From positions 6,970,012-7,034,011 of the forward strand of contig CM059623.1 of assembly GCA_030435675.1 (NCBI GenBank): a stretch of 64,000 nt of DNA, in the 5' to 3' direction. Positions 54,201 to 64,000 of the stretch are shown piece by piece. Source of the DNA: Steinernema hermaphroditum (taxonomy: Eukaryota; Nematoda; Chromadorea; Rhabditida; Steinernematidae). The notes below the pieces were generated by a model, which saw nothing but the letters and a program-made list of their open reading frames with translations, had not been told where the DNA came from and searched no databases. Position 1 is the first letter of the stretch. Each line of letters begins with the position of its first letter. Position numbers and translations under genes: made by a program.

Positions 54201-57200
54201 ACGAACGAGTTGAAGTTTGGCTTCTTGTCCGACAACACCCGATAAAGAAATCCGATTTGACACGTTAAACAGTGTTCATTGAAGCAAAGATGTTGCAGGA
54301 ACACGTTGCGGACGGGAAGAACATGATAAAGAGCCTACAAGTATACGGCATTAGCCATCGTACGTGTAATTAAAGCTTAGTATATTTCTCTTCAATAGTT
54401 CCTCTTTAGTTAATGAAGCAAGATTAACGCCCAAGGCTAAACCTAAGTACGGGGCGGAGCCTGAATGCGAACGCGGAGCCAAACTGCCCAAATCGTCATT
54501 CCTTTCATTCATTCTTTCTCGCCGTTTTCTTCATCTTCGTTGAGTGTTTAATTTCGATTTGCTGTAAAAGACGCTTGGAGCTCCTCATGTTAACACTTCC
54601 CTGAGTGCTTATCACTTATTTTAAGTAGGGTTCAGTTATGACGTCAGATGCAACATACCGTTAGTATCGGATTCACGTAGAACATGCCGCTATCGTTATC
54701 CGAGATCAGAATGAGTTCGGTCTTGTTCGTCCACTGGCCCGACCGCACCAATTTGTTTTGATTTTGATAGCATTTAGGGATGTCCATGCCCTTAGTCGGT
54801 GTTACGTTCGTCTCTCCATCGTTGTTCGGATGCCTTGTAAGCTGGCTTTGCTGGTCCTGGTTTTGCATGGTTCGAACCATTTGCTGATGAACGACGGTAC
54901 TATAGGGCAGAACGTTGTAGCCGGCCAATGGAGTATTTGCACGCGGATTTCTACAGTAGCCGATGAAGTCTGCCATCCGAAGAGTTTCATACGTGCGGTC
55001 GTTTATCACATCCGGTTCTCTGAAATAGTTTAGTTAGAAAATTAACGCAAAGTTTAATCAGAAATATTGCGACTTTATATTTTGTAAATAGGGCACTAAT
55101 CCAATTAATTGCCACTTTTCCACTACACAAGCAGCGAAAATAATTAAACGTAAAGCAATCGGCTATTCCTCGTCCCGGAACAAGACCGATAATCTGATTA
55201 CCCAAAGCTCGCCGCCACTCGTTCTTCAAGCGTATCAGCATGTATCATTCAGCCTCATTTGCTATACGCTACTCGACTAGCGTGACCTCCTGACCCTCAA
55301 AGATTCCGAGCAACCATTTCACTATTCTCACATGTTTCGTTCGATTGCCTTCTTTCGCTCTTTTCAATTTCTTATCTAACCAAGAGATCACCTTCCTGTA
55401 TTGTTGGACCTGCATCCATCAATTTCTTAGATTCGATGGACGAACCGGCATTTGTCATGCTGATGGTTCTGCGAGCCCAATTTAGCTAGAAAACGATAAT
55501 GCAACAATTAGAACGGGTTGAAATTGCCGTTTTCGAACCGACATAATATGAAGCCGACGAAACATGGCTTTCGAGAGCCCTCGCGATTAATTATTCATTG
55601 CTTGCGCACTCATCTCTTATTGCTCTAACATATAAGCCGCCCGTCCGGAGGATATGGAAAACGGAGATAAAAAGACTGTTTATTAAGAAGCCAATCGCGT
55701 CAAATGATAAACGTGACGACTTTCCGAGGTTCCAGTGCGCGATAAACTCAGATAAGGGGCGGCCTATTGCGGTCAGCCGTGAAATTCGAGGTTCCCCTTG
55801 CAAAGTGGAAAACAAACTTACTATTAATGCTGCTGTCGTCCATGACATCATTCCAAATGATTTTACAAATTTAGAGACACGATATGAACTCCACAGAGCA
55901 ACAGCCCATTACAAGTGCTGCATCGGAGCGACTTGGAGTCGTTACATTCCTAATGGTGTATGTGTTCCCCGTCCAGCTGCTAGTAGGACTCACCGGCAAC
56001 ATCTTCAACTTAATTGTCTTGCTGAGCAAGTCAGTGTCAGTAAATTCCTTAGAAGGCACAGCGCACTATCCCTGCTCACTTTCCTGCATAGAATTTTACT
56101 AGAACTTTACTAAATTAGTGACACCACTCAAATTCACAAGCCCCGTTTTAGAGAAATGCGGACGAAAACGAACATCCTGCTGGCGACGATGGCTTTGGCT
56201 GATATGCTTTTCCTGGTCTTCTTGGTTCCACATAGTTTAATGTTCAACTCGTACTTCACGAAGCAACTGACCTTTAGGAGGTTTATTTTATACAGTAATC
56301 ATCATATCACAGGACTCGCCAATACAGCCGGATTCACAAGTGCATGGTGAGTTCGAACCCTAATTTTTGAAGAAACCAGTACTAAAGGACGTAACTTAAC
56401 AAGTTTGAATCAATTATTCACCTGCTCTAACGCGCTTTTCAGGATAATCGTCGTCGTTAGCATTGAACGCGTGATGGCAGTTATGTGGCCCTTAAAGGCA
56501 CGGCACTTTTGGACGTCCCGCACCCTCATCTCAATCATAATTTTCATATGGCTATGTGCCTTTGCCGTCTCCTTCCACTCTCATGTGACTCACGAAGTGT
56601 CTCTCGTCACCTTCAACCGCACAGTAACGGACAGCGCCGGGAAGACCAACACCATAATCAAACCAAGCCTCGCTGCCCGTTTGCGCCCGGGCATGGAAGA
56701 GTTCTGGAGAATTGCCACACTTCTTAACGTTGTGCTACTCACTATCACCCCAGTGATACTGGTCATCGCGGCGAACATCCTACTGGTGTGGAGTCTTCGA
56801 CGGCATCACATGGTTCACGTAAAAAGCCAACGGCGCGCTACTATCATCGTCTTCATGATCGCATCAACATTCACAATCTGCCAAATTCCCTCTGCCATTG
56901 TTTATATTTGGGAGTTAGCGCGCCCCGCTGATGGTGCTACAAATCTGTTTCGAACCATCGCCACACTCGCTAATAGCTGTGTTATCACCGGAAAAACGGC
57001 AAACTTTTTCTTGTTCTGCACATGGTCAGCTCATTTTCGTCAAAACTTGTGCAAAATCATGTCAGGCAAAATGCCATATTTGTACCACCTTCTGGAAAAA
57101 ATCGTCCCTCAACTTAAAAACGTCGGAAATGACAGTAAAGTCGTCATGACCACAACTCTCCCGCGCAGCCGTTTCAACACAGTCCGCCAAAACAGTCAAC

Positions 57201-59451
57201 CTGCTGAGCCTAGTCGGCGCTTGCACCGCAGCCACTGTTCCTCCAGCGCTTCATCTGAACTGCGCCCACAAACGTCCCTCCCCCTTCAGTGCTACTCAAT
57301 GACCATAGGAAACGAGGTCAGTACTGAGGCGTGCACGCATGACAATATCACAAATTTCGATAATATCGAGCAACCCAATAAGCCTCTAATAGAAGAAATT
57401 TAACCTTCCGATTTTAACCACCTGCTTTGCATTAGCGCCACATTTTTACTTTCATCCCACCATCTAAGCTGTTTGGGCACTTTTGCTTTTGTTACATTTA
57501 TATATGTTTCCTGTGCATTTGCTATAAACGAATGAGAAATACCGTACCTGTACACCCTCTCTGACATCGCTGTCGGCCAATCGGATAGCAATGGTTGTTC
57601 CGTTACGGGCATGTTGACTATAGACAATGGTGTCATCGTGTCCATGATCGGAATATGCGTTGACAGCTCATCCTAAAGCACATTCACCATGGTAACAATA
57701 TTCGGAAAACAGAAGAAGTACCGGTTCAGGGAATTCTGTAATATTTGGATTCACATGGAAAATGGGCTGCTCTCGATCGGAAAAGATATGGATGAGTCCC
57801 GACTCTTCGCCAATAGCGAAGCACTGTTTCGACTGGGAGACACTAATAGCGGAAACCGAATATACGTCGAGCTGAATAGGACCGTCGGCGGCAGTTCTGT
57901 GGGCATTATTTATGACTTCCATTTCGCCACTCTGAATAGGCAATCCGTAAAAGACGACACAAGAGTTCTTCACTAACCTGGGACACAGCAAGGATCTTGG
58001 TGCAATCTTCAGTGGGGACGAAACGGCAGAAGAACGGACAAAACGTTAACTGAACGCTCTTCTCTAGGCGCAATGTTCTCAAGTCAAAGATTTTCACGCA
58101 CAAGTCAGCCGTGAATCTATTCAACCTACAAACAGAGAAATCAGTAAGCTAAAGCGTTAGGCGTTTCCGAACCTATTGGAATAGCCACATGTAACTAACT
58201 GATTGCCGTATATGTCGAAATCGGAGATAAAGCCTTCGTGGGCGTCAATAGCTGCGATTGAGTCGACTGTATTCATATTCCTCAAGGTTATCTAAATAGA
58301 GAAGGCAAAACATAAGGCGGGCGAAACGAAACTCAAACCCTTCCTTCCGTATCCGAGCTGAAGATAAACTTGTCATTCGATCGGATACCTGTACAATTCT
58401 TCTGCTTGACGAGGATCTTAACCTCAGGATATTGCCGCGGAACAGATACGACGCCTACTTACCACCCTTTGTTCCTTCTGCTGCTCCACGTCAAACTGCA
58501 CAATTTTCTGCTGGTAACCTCCAACTATCACCGTCTGAGGAGCGTTTGGAATTGGATGAATACAGTGAAGATTTGTCAAATGGCTGGACCTTGAAACACA
58601 CAAAACGATATACTGAGAGAGAGGTGGCCGCGAACTAACGTGTAGGTGAACAGTGGCACGCCCGCCCTTCGATTTCCGTGAATTCCAGCTTTGGACAGGG
58701 AGATGACTGCATTTTCAGTGAACGAGAATGCTCGGGTAACGTTGTGGTTGGTTTTGAACGATGTGTACTTCGTAGTGGAGGGGGGATAATGCGAAACAAC
58801 GTACCCCTAAAACATCAGTGCTCACCAGTTCAGTTCAATCAGCCTACCCCATTGTTTCCGATCCAGAGAAGTTCTTCATAAGGGTCGAACGCCAAGCTGG
58901 TTACAGCACGCGTCCCGACGTTGTCCGTGTGCGCGAAGGAGTACAAAAGTCCAAATGAACCTTCCGGCACCGTCTAAACAAAGACACAAAGTGTACTTCG
59001 CCAAGTAGCAATGCCCACTCACCAGGGCTGTGCGAAACTCGAACTCGAAACTCGACATCGGAGGACAAGAATGCCTTCTTTTTCCCCGACATCTTGGGTT
59101 TTAAATCTTGTGAAAATTTCTGGAGCTTCGTGAGTCATTACGCTTTACAACTAACCTATTGGCGAGCCTGCATTTTTAAAATTTAACCTTAAAGGTTCGA
59201 GTTTCGAGTTTCGAATTCGAAACTTTTAAAAATAACTTTTTTCTATTCAGTTTATTTTAAAGAAGTAGGCTCGCTAATAGCTTAGTTGTAAAGGCTGACG
59301 ACTCACGAAGCTGCAGAAATTTTTACAACATTTAAAACCCAAAACGTCGGGGAAAAAGAAGGCATTCTTGTCCTCCGATTTCGAGTTTCGAGTTCGAGTT
59401 TCGCACAGCCCTGCCACTCACCCCATTGCTCAGTTGGTCCGCATAATCCAT
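51245..59451 (-). CDS. panl-2: PAN2, poly(A)-specific ribonuclease subunit
   Basis: PAN2 with PAN3 trims mRNA poly(A) tails in the cytoplasm. I prefer the start at 59451 (MDYADQLSNG), whose exon 1 ends at 59422. Exon 2 gives TVPEGSFGLLYSFAHTDNVG and SLAFDPYEELLW, the start of the WD40 part (further pieces near 57690-58130: FAIGEESGLIHIF, LCVKIFDLRTLRLEK). The linker follows (EQPLLSDWPTA; near 54900 MADFIGYCRNPRANTPL), then the inactive ubiquitin-hydrolase-like domain (NEHCLTCQIGFLYRVL near 54200; CEKCDKHAQK near 52950). The DEDDh exonuclease is last: VGMDAEFVVLG, VFVGHGLDNDFGVLKLF and HCSVEDARMALRLY hold its D, E, D, H and D residues. The stop is at 51245. It has more than fifteen exons; some small ones between 53 and 59 kb I could not place exactly. 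One intron hosts a GPCR gene, and intron 1 hosts a hAT-type MITE. Confidence 0.88.
55884..57403 (+). CDS. Rhodopsin-family neuropeptide-type GPCR, nested in PAN2
   Basis: The start at 55884 gives MNSTEQQPITSAASERLG with an NST glycosylation site. Helix 1 holds GLTGNIFNLIVLLSK, helix 2 LLATMALADMLFLVFLVPHS. Helix 3 ends SIERVMAVMWPLK (ER-type variant of DRY). Helix 5 holds ILVIAANILLVWSL, helix 6 IIVFMIASTFTICQIPSAIV, helix 7 NSCVITGKTANFFLFCTWSA followed by HFRQNL. This pattern is typical of nematode FMRFamide/myosuppressin-like receptors, but I cannot name the ligand. Introns lie near 56029-56153 and 56348-56442; the last exon encodes helix 3 to the end. The tail is long and Ser/Pro rich. 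The gene lies on the strand opposite to PAN2, within one of its introns. Confidence 0.88.
59023..59413. mobile_element. 391-bp hAT-type MITE in PAN2 intron 1
   Basis: Terminal inverted repeats of about 160 bases open CAGGGCTGTGCGAAACTCG on both sides. An exact 8-base target duplication, CCACTCAC (minus strand GTGAGTGG), lies at 59015-59022 and 59414-59421. CAGGG ends plus an 8-bp duplication are the hAT signature. The duplicated bases are the 5' splice site of PAN2 exon 1. The element also carries an ATG (59058, minus strand) in frame with PAN2 exon 2. Confidence 0.92.
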
Positions 59452-59783
59452 GGCATCAGAAACGGACAGAAGCGCTCAAGAAAATCTCTGAAAACAGCGC
59501 CTTGAGATTTTTTCCCGTTCACGTTTTCCAAATCCAGTCACGGAACTCGACCGGAAAGTCGCCAGCAACCCCCAGGCCTTCAGAAAGTGACTCTCGACCG
59601 CGAGGGAGATCAGCTGCTTCCCCGCCATTCTCCCATCCATGTGAGAACAGCGACCACACACGGCGGCGTCTGTACGGATTTGTAGCACGTTCGGACGCAA
59701 TTTTATTTTTTTCTACGCGACTGGATCCACACCATACAGAGAAGAGCACACATGAACAGAGCCGTTCTTCTTGGAATCGACGC

Positions 59784-60930
59784 CTAGCAAGGAGCCCCCG
59801 AAGCGGCCACCAGCCTGTCGTACTCGGAGAGGAGATCCGAGGTAGACGGCGCGTGGACACTGTAGGCCACTCGGTGACTCCCCTCGCACGCCGTCATCGG
59901 CCATTCCCAGAAGCTGAAACCCGCGCTGTGTACCCGGGGAATCGAGGCGAGCGACGCTGCGATCCCCGTGAAGAGGACGTCTTCGGGCAGTCTCCGTGTG
60001 TTCTCCGAGTCGTAGAAGCTTGCTCGCCGAAGGGCGTCGAGGAGCTTACCTGAAAGCGCCCTTAACCTGCACTGGTTCCCGCCTAACCGGGAGTCTTTTG
60101 GCCCACTAAGACGTATGTGCCGCTGCTACAGTAACGGGGGTAGCGGTTCACCCCGTAGACGTGCTCCGGGACGTACCACTTCGTGAATCGGTCCCTGATG
60201 ACGTTCGTTTTCACCTCGCAGTGGCCGGTGATCGAAGCGTCTTCTGGAAGGGGACCTGTAGGGGCGAGCGTAGATGCCGCGACTACCGTAGTGCTTTCGA
60301 CAGAGCCTCTCGAAAGCGGCGATGTTCAGGACGTTGTCGCTGTCGGCCTTCACGAGGCAGCGGACGCGCGGACAGTGTCGTCGGGCGAAGAGAAGCGCCG
60401 CCAGGGTCTTCAGCGAAAGGTTACGGTAGCGCTCGTGGACGTTGGTCAGCACGATGTCTCCAAAGTCGGCGTTCTCCTCAGCATTGTTGTGGTAGTGCTG
60501 AAGAGCCGAAGTAGCGGATCCGAGCTGGGACCTACCGTAACCCCAGTGAAAAAGAGGAGCTTCGTGGAGGAGACGTTGTAACGGAGGGGACTTCCCCAGG
60601 ACCTCCTGATGGCGACCCTCCGGTCATACTCCTCGGCCGTCGACACCACCGCCACCAGGAGCACGACATCGTCCCCACACGCGAACGCATCGACGTTCTC
60701 GGCAAAGCGGATCTGCCGGAAACGGTCTCTCTGGGTGTTATCGGCTGAACAGAAGGCATCTGGGGAGAACGAGAGGGCGACTGACAGTCGAGAAAGACGG
60801 CCGGAACGGAGAGGACTCCATGGATGGCGACGAGGAAGAGGCGCAGGAGGAAGAGGACGACGACGACCGTAGGGAAGAGGGCGTCGAGGTCGAACGAATA
60901 CTGGGAAGCTTTCTGCAGAAGACGCCACAT
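59784..60930 (-). CDS. GT31-family beta-1,3-glycosyltransferase
   Basis: This is a Golgi type II membrane enzyme of the galactosyltransferase family GT31; the sugar and acceptor cannot be told. The start at 60930 gives MWRLLQKASQYSFDL and a signal anchor (TVVVVLFLLRLFLVAIHGVL). The stem then passes an apparent 26-nt intron (60760-60785, GT-AG) to AFCSADNTQRDRF. Family motifs: RRVAIRRSWGSPLRYN (start of the Galactosyl_T domain), ERYRNLSLKTLAALLFARRH, the metal-binding DxD variant KADSDN, GTYVLVGQKTPGKLLDAL and RLPEDVLFTGIAA (the E-D-V motif). The stop is at 59784-59786. Introns are 26-60 nt. It starts 332 bases upstream of PAN2 on the same strand, and an operon is possible. Confidence 0.87.
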
Positions 60931-62231
60931 CGCCGACTCAGATCGATAGACGTTCGTCGCCAATCCTCCGTCCTCGAACGCCCGAGGAGATTGTGATCTC
61001 CTTGGATGGATGGATCGGAAGTCATCAAAGTCTCGGCCAGCCTCTGATGGACCTGCAGCCGAAGGCACACCGTAGTATTTCGCGAATGAATGTTCGCGAA
61101 TCCAAGCTGATTGATGCGAAGTAGCGAAGTAAAGCGCCTTTTTGCAAACGACGCTCTTAACAAACTGTCGGTGTTCAAGAGCGATGTTATCACGAAAGGA
61201 ACGTCGATTTTGTGGGCTAGGCGACGGCTGTAGTCCAAGGGGAACCATCAACTCCAGGAGGGACGTCGTTGAATGGGCACGGGGCTGGAGCTCGAAGCTG
61301 TTATGGTAGTCAAGAAGGTAGCTCCTTCGTTAACTCTTTCTATTGGTTACCGTTCGGAGAAGCAAGGAAAGAATCGGGATTAGGCCTGCTGACTGCTCCT
61401 GCGCTGTACATCCCTCTCGTTCACGGGGAACATCCTCGAACACGGAAGGTTCTACTCTCCTTTGAGACGATCCGCGCACACCGATCACGAGTCTTCGTGC
61501 TCCCGTGCGAACGACTTCACCAGGAATCGCGTTTCGGGAATCGGCGAAGGGCGAGAGGACGGTCGCAGTTCGACATCCTCCTCTACAATCTCCGTCGCTG
61601 TTTCTGTAGGAGTGCGTCCGGAGGGATCGATCGCCCACGTCGCCGATGGGATTCTTATTCTTTTACTGTTTGTTTTCGTAAAATGGGCGATCGGCAGAGC
61701 TCGGCGACGGGTAAGGAGGGGTGATCGCCGAGAAACGCCGCCTGCGATCTCGTGGATGGCTGAAAGCCCGGCTTTCTCGCCGCTGCTGCCTCGCCTGAAC
61801 CGTAAGTTCCTTTGAGTCATTGGCCCCGTCGTCCGGAAGTACCCAAGGACCCCGAAGATCGCTTTCAGCGCTGATCTATCGAAGACGGCGATGTTAGAGA
61901 CGCGCGACCGTCAGGTGCACTTCGCCCAGAGTCCTCTTCTCGACTCTTCTGGATCAGAGATCCTGGAAGCCTTCGGGCGAAATGACCTTCCGCGCGTCGG
62001 CGCTCCGTCTTCTATCGATCACCGCCTTTTCTGTTTACTTTCACTCGCCGTCCCGACGATCTTTCGGCGATCGTCGGTCGACGGAGAACTGGCCTCGCCT
62101 CCGCTTTTGTGCTCACTCGAAACTTTTTATGCTTGCGCGCCGCGATTCCCGAGATTATCCTCGCCTCCGGGGTATCGGGGCGGGGCGGCAGCCGCTATAA
62201 TCGGCTTGTACACCCTTCCATGTTTGCAGGG
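60931..62231. other. Divergent intergenic region between GT31 and ZAK
   Basis: I see no firm gene in these 1.3 kb. A plus-strand frame at about 61462-61803 contains a membrane-helix-like segment (ADGILILLLFVFVKWAIG) followed by a basic stretch (RARRRVRRGDRR) and ends at a good donor (gtaagt). An acceptor near 61868 gives only a short second exon. It might be a small membrane protein gene of unknown function, but evidence is weak. Confidence 0.3.
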
Positions 62232-64000
62232 ATGTCGTCCTCGGCGGAGAAGGACGTCGAGCGCGTCCAGAAGTTCGCCTCCTACCCCCTCATCCCGCGG
62301 CCACACCTCGATCTCGGCCGGCAACTCGGCCGTGGCGCCTTCGGCTCCGTCTTTCAGGGCACCTGGCGCAATGGAGATCAATCGATCGTCGTGGCCGTCA
62401 AGAAGGTGTTTATGCTGGAGAAGGAGGTGAGTCCGGGGGAACCTGCCCGTCGCTGATTGCTCGCCGCTTCTCGAAAATGGCGCTCCCTTGCAGGCCGACA
62501 TTCTCTCCAAGGTGCGCCACCGCAATATAATCCAGTTCTTCGGCGTGTGTCACACTAACCCGGACTTCTTCATTGTCACAGGTAGCCACAGACCTTCGTC
62601 GACCCCTCCGAATGCCTTTCAGAGTTCGCGGAGAACGGCTGTCTCTTCGAGTACCTCCATGAGCGGGCCGACTTCGAGCTCGACTTCAGCCGCATCCTCT
62701 CCTGGGCCATCCAGATCGCCCACGGGGTACAGTACCTCCATTGCGAAGCGCCCGTCACCATCATCCACCGCGACCTGAAGTCGAAGAATGTGGTCCTCGG
62801 CAAACAGCTCGTCTGCAAGCTCTGCGACTTCGGCACTTCCAAGGACCTGACGCATTCCTACACGCAGCCAACGTGGGGCGGCACGGCCGCCTGGATGAGT
62901 CCCGAGATCATCAATCAGCACGAGAAAATCACCACCGCCTCCGACGTTTGGAGCTTCGCCGTCGTCCTCTGGGAGCTCACCTCTCGCGAGATCCCCTACA
63001 AGGGCCTATCCGAATTTAAGATCTACACTATCATCTCCACACTCTCCGAACGGTGGGTCCTGTAGACGCAGCCCTTACCCCTTTTCTTCAGGCTCGTCAT
63101 CCCCGACTACTGCCCGAAGGAGCTCGCGAAGTAGGTGGCGTTTCTATGGCGGGGTTCCGCCGAGTCTGGGCATTAGTCTTCTGATTTCAGCCTGCTGCGC
63201 TCCTGTTGGAGGGCCGAGCCAGAAGAGCGGCCGACGATGCGCGAGGTGGTGACGGAGCTGGAGAGGATCGGCCAGAACGAGGAGCTGACGGAAGAGGTGG
63301 CCACCTTCGTCAAGGAGGATCAGCGTCAGTGGAAGGAGGAGATCGGGCGTCAGCTTCGACAGCTCGACGACCTGAGGCTGGATCTAGCGCGGAAGAGCGA
63401 AGAGCTCGACAGGCGCGAGTGGGCGATACGGAAGCGCGAGAACAGCCAACGGAACCTGCTCCTCTCCACCGCCTACAGTAGCCACGTGGCCGGCTGGAGC
63501 GTCGACGCCGTCTGCGACTGGATCCGCAATCTAGCCGCTGTCCTCGAGACGCCCGTCGACGCTCACGTCGTCACGAGGCTCCTGGACGTCGTGCGGAAGT
63601 ACGATATCTCCGGACACCGTCTTCTGGAGATCACGCCGCACGACCTTGACGCCCTTGGTATCGAGAGCCTCGAGGTACGCGCTGAGCTCTCGAGGCGTAT
63701 CTCGGACCTCAAGGTGCAGGAGCTGGGCACTCTACAGTACCCGAGCCTGCAGCTGGCCGCCCAGATCGAGGAGCGTCAGGTTGGTGCCCGGGACGGCCTC
63801 GCTGACCGCCGTTTCAGAAGAAGGAGAAGGGGCTGATGCCCTTCAACGTGCCCATCGTTCTCCACCTCGGCCTCTACCAGCGGAAGGTCTTCGACAGGCC
63901 CGGCGTCCCCTTCCGCTACAAAGTCTTCGTGGACACCGACTGGAAGCAATCGTCCTTCATGGTGAGTCCCGCCGCGAGGTCCTCACGCCACCCGTTCAGA
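62232..64000 (+). CDS. zak-1: MAP3K ZAK (MLTK/MAP3K20), 5' part, cut by window end
   Basis: ZAK is a mixed-lineage-type MAP3K that senses stalled or collided ribosomes and activates p38/JNK. The start at 62232 (MSSSAEKDVERVQKF) lies just behind an acceptor (catgtttgcag). Kinase domain: P-loop GRGAFGSVF, VAVKKVF (catalytic Lys), ILSKVRHRNIIQFFGV, IIHRDLKSKNVVL (catalytic loop), LCDFGTSKDL (DFG), GTAAWMSPEII, DVWSFAVVLWEL. A coiled-coil/leucine-zipper part follows (LRQLDDLRLDLARKSEELD), then a SAM domain (GWSVDAVCDWIRNLAAV, ISGHRLLEITPHDLDALGI). Then comes the start of the post-SAM domain seen in ZAK-alpha (FNVPIVLHLGLYQRKVF). Introns are about 38-55 nt. The last exon seen ends at about 63960 with a gtgagt donor, so the C-terminal part lies outside the window. 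Confidence 0.93.

Noticed and set aside
59023..59092. PAN2 start at 59092 or 59058 as the ancestral start
   Set aside because: Both ATGs lie inside the hAT-type element. The start at 59451 outside it gives a clean exon with the original donor.

Overview
The window looks like a piece of a nematode chromosome. The V-ATPase proteolipid, DRG1, HIP/ST13, Twist/HLH-8, LIN-9, XPB and ZAK proteins read as close nematode or animal orthologues. Genes are compact with mostly 38-60 nt introns, acceptors are of the TTTCAG type, and many ATGs sit just behind such an acceptor, as expected with spliced-leader trans-splicing. The species cannot be named from the sequence. Several introns appear to use GC-AG borders.

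Layout. 0.4-6 kb: DRG1 (+), an unrecognised type I membrane protein (-), V-ATPase subunit c (-). 7.5-12.2 kb: a secreted protein with about ten C-x-Y-x-x-S-C-Y repeats (+) and the Hsp70 cochaperone HIP/ST13 (-). 12.9-18.5 kb: a small transposon copied across a splice acceptor and start codon, an unrecognised gene, golgin-45, the PX-pseudokinase PXK and ribosomal protein eL33. 18.5-26 kb: repeats, Twist/HLH-8, N-acetylglucosamine-6-phosphate deacetylase, then a deep nest of palindromic elements. 26.6-29.3 kb: LIN-9. 29.4-35 kb: transposon-derived DNA (Helitron-type helicase remnant, tandem array, foldback with a reverse transcriptase fragment). 35.1-45.8 kb: five minus-strand genes, XPB > ORC3 > VMA21-like A > VMA21-like B > PDCD2, spaced like a nematode operon and later invaded by transposons. 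46-51 kb: an apparently complete Mutator-like element and foldback elements. 51.2-59.5 kb: PAN2, with a neuropeptide-type GPCR gene nested inside it on the other strand and a hAT-type element in its first splice donor. 59.8-64 kb: a GT31 glycosyltransferase and the 5' part of the MAP3K ZAK.

Most host genes are housekeeping: transcription and repair (XPB), replication (ORC3), mRNA decay (PAN2), proton pumping and its assembly (subunit c, two VMA21-like proteins), Golgi structure (golgin-45) and amino-sugar catabolism. The most striking signal is how often mobile elements sit exactly on gene-expression signals. One duplicated an acceptor plus ATG, one duplicated a 5' splice site, and two share one TA a few bases inside an intron. 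I did not find a clear defence or biosynthetic system. The best candidates for something undescribed are the C-x-Y-x-x-S-C-Y repeat protein, a foldback element carrying a coiled-coil ORF, and these splice-site insertions.
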